From CAIVAT01 sp049317265 (GTDB lineage: Bacteria; Bacteroidota; Bacteroidia; Bacteroidales; FEN-979), in the NCBI GenBank assembly GCA_049317265.1, contig JBMOIP010000003.1, positions 105,837 through 169,836 of the forward strand: a DNA stretch of 64,000 bases. The letters run 5' to 3'. Below, piece by piece: positions 33,690 through 41,237 of this stretch. The translations under genes were made by a program, and so were the position numbers. Within the stretch, counting starts at the first letter, position 1; every line of letters begins with the position of its first letter. The notes below the pieces were generated by a model that saw only the letters and a list, made by a program, of their open reading frames with translations, searched no databases and was not told where the DNA came from.

Positions 33690-34467
33690 ATTTTCGGCCG
33701 ATCAGGTCAAGAATACCGTTGATGAATGTAAGCGGATGGGGCGGGTTACCGGGGATGAAAAGGTCGACATGCAGGTTTTCCAAAAATCTCCTGTTGAGGG
33801 CTTCTTGTTTTCCAAAGATTCCTCCGCTGATGGCGTCGGTACCTGCAAGGATCACTATTTTAGGAGTGGGAACGGCATCATAACAGATCTGCAAAGCTTC
33901 AGCCATGTTTTGTGAAATGGGACCAGTAATGACAATGCCATCGGCATGACGGGGAGATGCGACAAATTCAATGCCGTACCGCCCCATGTCGAAGTTCACA
34001 TTTCCTGCGGCATTCAACTCCATTTCGGCAGAATTGTCTCCGGCTGCCGATACCTGTCGGAGTTTCAAGGCATGCTTGAATAAGGAGCGGATTTCGCTGC
34101 GTACCTTCCCGGGATCAAGTTCCACAGGCCGATCCTCTCCTGCCGGAACAATCAACCGTTCCCGCACATTGGTGGCAATTTTATGATCATTGGTAAACCT
34201 GATCTTACCGGGCAGGGCAAATTCACACTCACGACAGAAAACACATTTTCCAAGATCGATCGAACAAGAAGCGCCTGCTCCCCCTGGCGCTGAATGGACA
34301 ATCGCTCCAACCGGGCATAATTGCGTGACCATTTCCGCTTCAACGACAGAGATATCCCGACTGATAACAGGCTTTCCGCGAAAAATTCCGGGGAGGGAGG
34401 CCTTCCGGAGGTCGGGAACATATTGCCGGCCATGCTTTCTGAATATATTGATCTCTTTTAACGGCAT
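33688..34467 (-). CDS. ferredoxin/HycG-like small subunit lacking proximal Fe-S cysteines (Ehr-type)
   Basis: 259 residues. N-terminal ferredoxin-like part: one CPVGAI motif (C51) plus C75-x2-C78-x2-C81 (KCVFCREC). In two-cluster ferredoxins the cysteine of the first CP motif and the three of the second motif bind one [4Fe-4S] cluster, so exactly one cluster can form; the ligands of the other are missing. The C-terminal half is clearly HycG/NuoB-like (ERFGI-like GRYGIEFVASPRHADGIVITG; KIVILAGTDAISGGIFG; DLFIPGNPPHPLTFINGIL). The four cysteines that hold the proximal N2-type cluster are replaced: Ala/Ser around 142-147, Asp211 (GTDA for GACA) and Asn241 (IPGNPP for IPGCPP). It is the last gene of the operon, 44 bp after the large subunit. 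Part of a membrane complex on the cytoplasmic face. Confidence 0.87.
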   Translation of the reverse strand: MPLKEINIFRKHGRQYVPDLRKASLPGIFRGKPVISRDISVVEAEMVTQLCPVGAIVHSAPGGAGASCSIDLGKCVFCRECEFALPGKIRFTNDHKIATNVRERLIVPAGEDRPVELDPGKVRSEIRSLFKHALKLRQVSAAGDNSAEMELNAAGNVNFDMGRYGIEFVASPRHADGIVITGPISQNMAEALQICYDAVPTPKIVILAGTDAISGGIFGKQEALNRRFLENLHVDLFIPGNPPHPLTFINGILDLIGRK

Positions 34468-34511
34468 TGCATTTGTGTTTCTATTCTTCCTGATTATCGT
34501 GACTTCTATGT

Positions 34512-36044
34512 TTACAGGTCATTCCCGCAGTAGCTCAGGTTAAAACTTTTATTGCAGAGCGGAAAATCTGAAATCTCCTGGTTTCTTACGGCAATTGCAA
34601 GCGCCATCCAGTTGTGAAATGAAGGGTCCTTGACTTTATAATGGACCATCCTGCCCTCTTCATCCGTAACGGCGATGTGACAAATTTCGCCTCGCCATCC
34701 TTCGACCAGTGAAATTGCCAGGGATTCAGGGGCAAACTTCAGGTCATATCCCGGGGCGGAGTTTTCCTCCTGCCCTGCTTCGATCCCGGTTCTCAGTTCT
34801 TCAAGCAAGTCGCGGATCACAGTCATCGATTTTTCCACTTCGAGTTTCCTGACCATGGCCCTCGACCACACATCGCCCTTATGGAGCATTACCGGTTCAT
34901 AGGAATAATCATTATATGCCAGAAAGGGGTGTGACCAACGTATATCGCGGTACATCCCACTGCTCTTTGCTGCCATGCCAACCGCTCCAATCAGCGAGGC
35001 CTGCATGGTGGTTACTTTTCCTGTTCCTTCAAACCGGCTGAGGACACTTGGCAGGGAGAAGATCCTGGAAGTAACCTGGAGGTAACGCTCTTCGACCTCC
35101 CTGAGGTTTTTCAGGATTTCTGTGATCATCACGTCATGGAGCGGATAGTTGCTTCCTCCCGGCCTGAGAAGTCCCTTCCCAAACCTGTTTCCGCACCACA
35201 ACTGGGTTGTATTGATGACTATTGTACGCAATGCTTCATTCACTACCTGGCCGAACTGGTATGCAATATCGGTACAAAGTGCGGCGGTATCGCCGATATG
35301 GACAGCGATGCGTTCAAGCTCGAGGGCAACAATTCTTTCCTTCGCGAGGCGGGAGGAAATTTTCACCCCGGCCAGCGATTCTGCAACCGAACAATAGGCC
35401 ATGGAATGCCCCACTGCCGTATCACCGGCGATGCACTCCGCCAGGATGGATTGTTGTAAAATTCCCGGTTTTTCCACAAACAATTTCTCAACACCGCGGT
35501 GCTGGTAACCGAGCTGGATTTCAAGATGCAGCACCTGCTCACCGTGGCATATGAAGCGGAAGTGCCCCGGCTCGATAATGCCCGCATGGATGGGGCCCAC
35601 CCCTACCTCATGAAGTTCATCGCCGTCAATGGCGTAAAAGGGGTAGTTATCCATTACCTTCGTCTGATCAGCCCTGCCGTAGGGATAACGTACAGGTTTC
35701 AGCCATGGATGGTTCTGAAAGCCGATCCCGAAATTCTCATGGATCTCCCTTTCAAACTTGTGAAACTGGAAATGGCGGGCAGAGAGTGATGGTAGAGAAA
35801 GCGCAGGTTCCCTGGTCTGTTCATGTGAAAAGACCAGGACTGCATGGTTCTCATCCGCTGCCATGCAACAAATAAACTGGTAACTGTTGGTTTGCGGAAG
35901 TACGAAATAGGAGACACAGTGTGTTCCTTCCTCACCCATCAGTAAGTCAACAAACTCAGCAAATTCAGGATATTCAAGAACGGGAATATCGGTGAGTCTT
36001 ACTGTCCCGGGATTGGTGAGTATTTCTATGTATCTCCTTTCCAT
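34512..36044 (-). CDS. HycE/NuoD-like large subunit without [NiFe] ligands (Ehr-type)
   Basis: 510 residues from ATG 36044 (MERRYIEILTNPG), two bases after the stop of the preceding gene; an in-frame codon at 36161 would overlap that gene. N-terminal NuoC-like domain (about 1-120, ending HENFGIGFQNHPWLKPVRYP), then a NuoD/HycE-like domain (GPIHAGIIEPGHFRF; LGYQHRGVEKLF). The position of the first CGxC [NiFe] motif reads ECIAGDTAVGHSMAYC (203-219). The position of the second motif (DPCxxC) reads DPSFHNW (473-479), and the end is SFNLSYCGNDL. Neither cysteine pair remains, so no [NiFe] site can be built. It sits between antiporter-like and small subunits, as in Ehr complexes. Confidence 0.88.
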   Translation of the reverse strand: MERRYIEILTNPGTVRLTDIPVLEYPEFAEFVDLLMGEEGTHCVSYFVLPQTNSYQFICCMAADENHAVLVFSHEQTREPALSLPSLSARHFQFHKFEREIHENFGIGFQNHPWLKPVRYPYGRADQTKVMDNYPFYAIDGDELHEVGVGPIHAGIIEPGHFRFICHGEQVLHLEIQLGYQHRGVEKLFVEKPGILQQSILAECIAGDTAVGHSMAYCSVAESLAGVKISSRLAKERIVALELERIAVHIGDTAALCTDIAYQFGQVVNEALRTIVINTTQLWCGNRFGKGLLRPGGSNYPLHDVMITEILKNLREVEERYLQVTSRIFSLPSVLSRFEGTGKVTTMQASLIGAVGMAAKSSGMYRDIRWSHPFLAYNDYSYEPVMLHKGDVWSRAMVRKLEVEKSMTVIRDLLEELRTGIEAGQEENSAPGYDLKFAPESLAISLVEGWRGEICHIAVTDEEGRMVHYKVKDPSFHNWMALAIAVRNQEISDFPLCNKSFNLSYCGNDL

Positions 36045-36046
36045 CT

Positions 36047-37486
36047 TTATTTCGGCAATGACTGGATGATTGATTCTATGAGCTGACGGAACGGTTCCGG
36101 TTGGGCGAAACAGATGAAGATAACCAGTCCGAAAAGTATGTACTGGCTGGCCGACTGCCACGGGTTCACCTTATACTGCTGGTGAAGCGGTTTTTCCCTC
36201 GGCTGGGAATAGACGATATGGAGAACCCTGGTAAGCAAGGCATACAGGACAAAACAAAGCAAAAGTGCAGTTACGGCAAGCAGCACGTAGTCTCCGGCGC
36301 CCACCATGGCTTTCATGAGGTACAATTCAGAGATGAACATCCCCGATGGCGGAATGGCCGTAATGCAGAGAAATCCCAGCAACAGGGCGGTAGCACCCGC
36401 CGGGTAAAGGGCCATGTAGTTCCCTGATTCGTCAAGTTTGTAGGTGCCCATCACCCTGTACGATTGGCCCATCTGGTAAAAGAGTCCTGCCTTGGTAAAG
36501 GAATGAAGTACAATATGGAGAATGGCAGCATAGTAACCGATTCCTCCAACACCGAGGGCGATAGCGACGATCCCCATGTTTTCGAGGCTGGAGTAGGCGA
36601 GCATCCGCTTGTTGTGTTTTGCCTTCAGCATATATCCTGCCGAAACAAGCAGCGATAATACGCCGGAGAGGATCAGCACATGATTCATGAAAGGCAGGAT
36701 GGAGGTGGCAGAAAACAGGGCATAGATCCGGAAGATAGCCAGGAACCCGACATTCATCAGGGTAGTGGAGATAAACGCACTGATGGGAGGCGGAGAAACG
36801 GTATGGGCATCAACGGTGACGGTATGCATCGGGAACAGACCCATCTTGGTACTGTACCCCACCAGCACGAATACAAAAGCGATTTTAAGGTAGAGCGGGT
36901 TTGCCATTCTTGCAATCTCCGTGATACTGTCGAAGGAGAGGTGCAGCAACCGGGCGTCATGCACGGTAAAACCGAGAAACAGGATGCCGAGGTAAGCGAG
37001 CGCAATCCCGACCGAACAAACAAAAACATACTTCCAGGTGGCTTCCAGGGCCATCTGGGTGCGGTCGTGGTAGATCAGCGCAGCCACGGCAAGGGTGGTG
37101 GCTTCAACAAAGATCCACACCGTGGTGATCCCGTTGGCCAGGTAGGCGCCCGACATAGCTGCAATAAGGGCAATCAGCGCGGCATGGTAGATGGAATAAA
37201 CCCGCGGCTTTGCGTCCCTGACATAAATAAATCCATGGTAAACCGTAGTGATGGTAAGAATCGAGAGGATGGATAACAACAGAACCCCCAGCGGGTCAAA
37301 CGTAAAATATTCCAGTACCGTTTCCCCAAGATGGAGCCAGCAGTAGACGGAAAACAGAATATGGACAAGAACATAGGAAATGGTGATCACCCTGGCCAGC
37401 ACTTTGTTGTGCACCAAGCCCACCACAACTCCCATCAGAAGCGAAGCTATAAAGAACCCTGTCAATATATATCCTGTTTCGGTCAT
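36047..37486 (-). CDS. antiporter-like membrane subunit (HyfF/NuoN-type) of Ehr-like complex
   Basis: 479 residues, about 13-14 predicted membrane helices, proton-conducting membrane transporter family. Key polar residues of the ion path are kept: Glu in TVWIFVEATTLAVAALIY, Lys and His in LGGIGYYAAILHIVLHSFTKAGLFYQMG, and Lys in VGYSTKMGLFPMHTVTVDAHTVSPPPISA. It starts GYILTGFFIASLLMG. The stop is two bases before the large subunit start. It is one of two antiporter-like subunits in the operon, suggesting ion pumping is retained. Ion identity (H+ or Na+) is not decided by sequence. Confidence 0.9.
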   Translation of the reverse strand: MTETGYILTGFFIASLLMGVVVGLVHNKVLARVITISYVLVHILFSVYCWLHLGETVLEYFTFDPLGVLLLSILSILTITTVYHGFIYVRDAKPRVYSIYHAALIALIAAMSGAYLANGITTVWIFVEATTLAVAALIYHDRTQMALEATWKYVFVCSVGIALAYLGILFLGFTVHDARLLHLSFDSITEIARMANPLYLKIAFVFVLVGYSTKMGLFPMHTVTVDAHTVSPPPISAFISTTLMNVGFLAIFRIYALFSATSILPFMNHVLILSGVLSLLVSAGYMLKAKHNKRMLAYSSLENMGIVAIALGVGGIGYYAAILHIVLHSFTKAGLFYQMGQSYRVMGTYKLDESGNYMALYPAGATALLLGFLCITAIPPSGMFISELYLMKAMVGAGDYVLLAVTALLLCFVLYALLTRVLHIVYSQPREKPLHQQYKVNPWQSASQYILFGLVIFICFAQPEPFRQLIESIIQSLPK

Positions 37487-37496
37487 TGCAAGTTAC

Positions 37497-38114
37497 TTAA
37501 TCATCCTTCAGCATGGTTAATTCATGGGCGCTCTGTTTCAGCCGCATTACAAAAATCCCAAGGATCAGCACGCTGACGAAGATATCGAGCAGGATCCCTA
37601 TGTTGATCAGCATGGGCATTTCGCTTCCAATTGCCAGGGAAAGCAGCAATACCGCATTCTCAATCACCAGGAATCCAACGAGATGCGAAAATATTTTTTT
37701 ATGTGAAATGATCATGAAGAGGCCGGTGTAGACAGCAAAAAAAGCCACGATGAAATAGATCATGTTTGCCGGGGTCGTGTTCATCGAAAATGAGATTACA
37801 ATACTCAGTAAAAGACCCAGGGTGATAAAAAGCAGGGAGTAAAACCCGGGCAAAGCTTTGTCGTGCACCCTGGCTTCTCCTGTTTTACTGATAATCCGGA
37901 ACAGAAGATAGGGAACAACGATTACTTTGAAGACCAATGTCTCAAGGGCAACAAATATCAACGTTCCGAGGGTGATGGCATGCAATTCAAGGAAGGAGAG
38001 TGCAAACAGGATAACCCCCTGGAAGCCGATCAGACCGGCATAGATCGGGAAACGCTCCGTCATGCTGAGGTATATCAGCGTGATGGCAAAAACGATGATA
38101 AGGAGGACCGTCAT
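37497..38114 (-). CDS. NuoK/HyfE-like membrane subunit of Ehr-like complex
   Basis: 205 residues, six to seven helices, close to the size of HyfE (216) and longer than NuoK. Membrane Glu in FVALETLVFKVIVVP and in GFLVIENAVLLLSLAIGSEMP are conserved ion-path positions. The N-terminal half is the HyfE-specific extension. It starts MTVLLIIVFAITLIYLSMTE, its ATG immediately after the stop of the NuoH-like gene (no gap), and ends ten bases before the HyfF-like gene. The family is small and hydrophobic, so the call also rests on gene order. Confidence 0.85.
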   Translation of the reverse strand: MTVLLIIVFAITLIYLSMTERFPIYAGLIGFQGVILFALSFLELHAITLGTLIFVALETLVFKVIVVPYLLFRIISKTGEARVHDKALPGFYSLLFITLGLLLSIVISFSMNTTPANMIYFIVAFFAVYTGLFMIISHKKIFSHLVGFLVIENAVLLLSLAIGSEMPMLINIGILLDIFVSVLILGIFVMRLKQSAHELTMLKDD

Positions 38115-39104
38115 CTATCCGATCATTTTAAAGGTAATCAGCAACACGAGAATAAAGGCCACCAGGGCAATTGAGGTGAGCGTAACGATGAACTGGGGGT
38201 TCCGGGCAAGTTTCTTTCTTGCCCTGAACGACTCCATTAATCCGATCAGCCCGGCAAAAATCACCTGGATGAAAAAATAGACTCCAACCTGGATCACCAT
38301 TCTCCATCCTGCACCTGCATTTCTTAACATTTCATTTTCACCGTTCAGGAGTAAATGCTCGCCATTCATGATCAGCTGTTGAGCATCCACCGGCACTAAA
38401 AAATTGGCAATGAGCAGTCCATACAATGCAAATTTCAGCGTGGTGCCTATCTGTACGAGTGCAAGGTCGAATCCGCTGTGATCCAGGATCATCACCTCAT
38501 GGACCATGGTCAGTTCGAGGTGGGTTTTCGGATCGTCAACCGGCATCCGGCTGTTTTCGATCATGGCGATCTGGATCAGCAGGTACACGGCAATAAACCC
38601 GATGATGAAGGAGTTGTGGCCTGTAAACTGGAACGACTCAAAGATCTGTTGCATGGATGTATGACCGGTAAGCAGCGCCAGTGTGCCAAACAGGACGAAG
38701 AATGCAGGTTCGGTCAGCATCGAGTAGAGCGCCTCACGGTTGGCCCCCATTCCTTCAAAGCTGCTTCCGGTATCCAGTGCCCCGAGGATAAAGAGGAATT
38801 TACCAAGGGCAAGCAGGTAAGCAAGCAGTACAAAATCGCCGTTAAAACCAAACAGGGAAGGCATTCCCGGGAAAGGCAGCAGCATCATGGCACAGATCAC
38901 GGTCGACAAATAGATGGCCGGTGCGATCCGGAAGATGTAACTGGTTGTAGTGCTGAAGACGCTCCCTTTGCGTAGCAGGACCAGGATGTTTTTCCAGGGC
39001 TGCAGGATTCCCGGGCCTTTACGTCCACTGGCCATGCTTTTCACCCTGAGGATGATCCCCGGGAAGAAGACGGCAGTAACCATGGCCAGCAGAAAACCCA
39101 TCAT
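38115..39104 (-). CDS. NuoH/HyfC-like membrane subunit of Ehr-like complex
   Basis: 329 residues, eight to nine helices. The family signature loop is present: MIENSRMPVDDPKTHLELTMVHEVM (the ERxPFDxxE-type loop that faces the large subunit), plus FPGIILRVKSMASGRKGPGILQPWKNILVLLRK near the start. In complex I and hydrogenases this subunit contacts the quinone or active-site cavity and links chemistry to pumping. Here it is kept although the large subunit lacks [NiFe] ligands. Start ATG overlaps the stop of the preceding gene by four bases (ATGA, 39101-39104). Confidence 0.9.
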   Translation of the reverse strand: MMGFLLAMVTAVFFPGIILRVKSMASGRKGPGILQPWKNILVLLRKGSVFSTTTSYIFRIAPAIYLSTVICAMMLLPFPGMPSLFGFNGDFVLLAYLLALGKFLFILGALDTGSSFEGMGANREALYSMLTEPAFFVLFGTLALLTGHTSMQQIFESFQFTGHNSFIIGFIAVYLLIQIAMIENSRMPVDDPKTHLELTMVHEVMILDHSGFDLALVQIGTTLKFALYGLLIANFLVPVDAQQLIMNGEHLLLNGENEMLRNAGAGWRMVIQVGVYFFIQVIFAGLIGLMESFRARKKLARNPQFIVTLTSIALVAFILVLLITFKMIG

Positions 39105-41083
39105 ATTACATTGAGATAAAGCAAAATAAATATGGTCAGCATAAATACAAAGGCATACAGAATATAGTGCTGGATGTTCCCGGTTTGCAACCGGGCGATT
39201 TTTTTCAAAGCCAGCATGGAATAATCGGTAATCTTGCTGAACAGCGACCGAAAAGGGTCTACCGGATGTTGTGTAAAAGAACGTTTCCCCGGAAAGATAT
39301 CCTCCTCATGAATTTCCCGGTATTCGACCCTCTTCGAAAAAAGCGGGTTGGCCAGTTCAGCAAAGTTGGATGCATAGGAGGTTGCCGTATACTGCTGTTT
39401 GGCCGTTCCGGCGGTATAGCCGCAGCCCCAGGTGGGACCGATTGCCACTTTCGCGGGTTTGATGACCACCTTTCTGATGATGAGAAGGGCAATAACCACA
39501 AGGATCAGGACCAGTCCCATAAGGCTCACTTTCGACAAGGCAGGGAGCACCGGAAGCAAAATTATTGCTGGATTTACCTGGAACTGGGCTCCTACCATCC
39601 CCATGAGGGGGGTGAGAAACACCAGGGGAGCCAGTCCGATGAAGAGTATCACTGCGGCTATCAACAATTTCGGAAAGAGCATCCCCGGGCCGACTGCTTT
39701 TTCATCTACATGAATATCAGAACGAGCCGAGCCGAGAAAGGTAAGGCCGAAGGCTTTGGAGAATCCGAAAAGGGCAATTCCGCCAATAAGGGCCAGCGCC
39801 AGGATGGTCATCAGCATCGACATGGTTTGAAAGACCGACCCGCCCTGCATTCCTGCAAAAAGACCGAAATAGAGAAGAATTTCCGAAACAAACCCGTTGA
39901 GCGGCGGCAAAGCGCAGATGGCCATGGCTCCGAACAGGAAAAGGGTTGCCGTGCGGGGCATTTTATGAATCAATCCCCCAAGCTGTTCAATGTTCCGTGT
40001 ATGGGTGGCTTTATAAACAGAGCCGGCACTATAGAAAAGCAATGATTTGAAGAGTGAATGGTTTAATACATGGAATAATCCACCGGCAAATCCAAAGAGG
40101 GTGAGCACCGGATTATGGGCCCCCATTCCAAGGGCTCCCAACCCAAGGCCAATGCCGATAATCCCGACATTTTCGATGGTCGAATAGGCAAGCAGTTTTT
40201 TCAGGTCGGTTTGTACCACCGACATCATGATCCCGTACAGGCCGGTAATGGCGGCGATGATCATGACGATAATTCCAATCAGGTAGGCATCGGATTGGAC
40301 GAATGTCAGTACCCTCACAATACCAAAAAGGCCCATTTTGATCATCACGCCCGACATGACACCCGAAACATGCGATGGTGCAGCGGGGTGTGCCTCCGGA
40401 AGCCATGTATGAAACGGGATAAACCCGGCCTTAACAGCAAACCCCGCAAAAAACAGGAAGAAAATGGGTGCATTTGAATGGCTGGCAAAGTAGAGGCGCA
40501 GCCCTTCAAAACCAAACTGGCCGGTAGAAGATTCAGCCAGCAGGAACCCGATGATCAGTAATACCAGGCCAACATGCATCTGGATCAGGTAGTTTACCGC
40601 TGTTTTCAGTGTGGTTCTCTTCTCGGCTTCAAAAAGGATCAACATGAACGAGGAAACGGCCATCAGCTCCCAGGCAACAAGGAATGCGGTTCCATCCCTG
40701 AGCATCAGCACACAAAGCATGGAGAGATGCAACCAGCAGTAGCTGAAGTAGTGCAGCGCAAACTGGGCAGGTGTTTTTGATGAAATGTATGAACGCAGGT
40801 ATCCATTTGAATAGAGCAATCCTGTAAGTACGGTAAAATTGGTCACAAGGATGAAAAAAGCGCTGAGGCTGTCTACCGTAAAAGTAATGGTGCCTGCATA
40901 ACCACCTGCAATAAATGATTGTGCAGGATCAGAAGGATTCAGTAAAGAATTCAGCGCAGGATAGGATGTCAGCAGAATGATGAGGATGGTTACGCCCAGT
41001 GTGTAGGTAAACCGTATTCCGGAAGGCATGACCAGAATAAAAAAGGAGAGGATAACCGGTGCAAGAATGGCAATGTTTTCCAT
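39101..41083 (-). CDS. antiporter-like membrane subunit (HyfB/NuoL-type), first gene of Ehr-like operon
   Basis: 660 residues from ATG 41083 (MENIAILAPVILSFFILVM); a TTG at 41095 could add four residues but overlaps a TTACTTTG box. About 15-16 helices. Antiporter signature: Glu in FLVAWELMAVSSFMLILFEAE, and KAGFIPFHTWLPEAHPAAPSHVSGVMSGVMIKMGLFG with lysines and histidines of the proton path. The C-terminal part beyond helix 14 carries a loop ANPLFSKRVEYREIHEEDIFP typical of HyfB. It begins the six-gene operon 41083-33688, order antiporter, NuoH-like, HyfE-like, antiporter, large, small. Confidence 0.9.
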   Translation of the reverse strand: MENIAILAPVILSFFILVMPSGIRFTYTLGVTILIILLTSYPALNSLLNPSDPAQSFIAGGYAGTITFTVDSLSAFFILVTNFTVLTGLLYSNGYLRSYISSKTPAQFALHYFSYCWLHLSMLCVLMLRDGTAFLVAWELMAVSSFMLILFEAEKRTTLKTAVNYLIQMHVGLVLLIIGFLLAESSTGQFGFEGLRLYFASHSNAPIFFLFFAGFAVKAGFIPFHTWLPEAHPAAPSHVSGVMSGVMIKMGLFGIVRVLTFVQSDAYLIGIIVMIIAAITGLYGIMMSVVQTDLKKLLAYSTIENVGIIGIGLGLGALGMGAHNPVLTLFGFAGGLFHVLNHSLFKSLLFYSAGSVYKATHTRNIEQLGGLIHKMPRTATLFLFGAMAICALPPLNGFVSEILLYFGLFAGMQGGSVFQTMSMLMTILALALIGGIALFGFSKAFGLTFLGSARSDIHVDEKAVGPGMLFPKLLIAAVILFIGLAPLVFLTPLMGMVGAQFQVNPAIILLPVLPALSKVSLMGLVLILVVIALLIIRKVVIKPAKVAIGPTWGCGYTAGTAKQQYTATSYASNFAELANPLFSKRVEYREIHEEDIFPGKRSFTQHPVDPFRSLFSKITDYSMLALKKIARLQTGNIQHYILYAFVFMLTIFILLYLNVI

Positions 41084-41175
41084 CAGGAAGTGCAAAGTAA
41101 AGGAATTTTTGGGACAATGTGTACAACAACTTTTACATATGGGCAGGATTGTGGTGGAGCGACAGAAGGGAGTAA

Positions 41176-41216
41176 AAAAAAAGCCGGTACCCTGGTGAAC
41201 GGGATGCCGGCTTTTT
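41176..41216. terminator. intrinsic terminator
   Basis: AAGCCGG (41181-41187) pairs with CCGGCTT (41207-41213) with an inner CCC/GGG pair, an A run on the left and a T run on the right. On the minus strand it follows the giant surface-protein gene (stop at 41238), ahead of the Ehr-like operon. Confidence 0.85.
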
Positions 41217-41237
41217 ATTCACGATTGTCCAATAAGC

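Noticed and set aside
33688..41083. A functional [NiFe] hydrogenase-4 / formate hydrogenlyase
   Set aside because: Both CxxC motifs of the large subunit are replaced (AGDT; DPSF), so a [NiFe] centre cannot be bound. Gene order matches, but the chemistry does not.
33688..41083. Ordinary respiratory complex I (Nuo)
   Set aside because: No NuoEFG, NuoA or NuoJ genes are present. The large subunit fuses NuoC- and NuoD-like parts, and the small subunit is fused to a ferredoxin domain and lacks the N2 cysteines.
41093..41100. TTACTTTG as the -7 box of the Ehr-like operon
   Set aside because: One mismatch, no -33 partner at a usual distance, and it would leave almost no leader before ATG 41083. 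Too weak to list.
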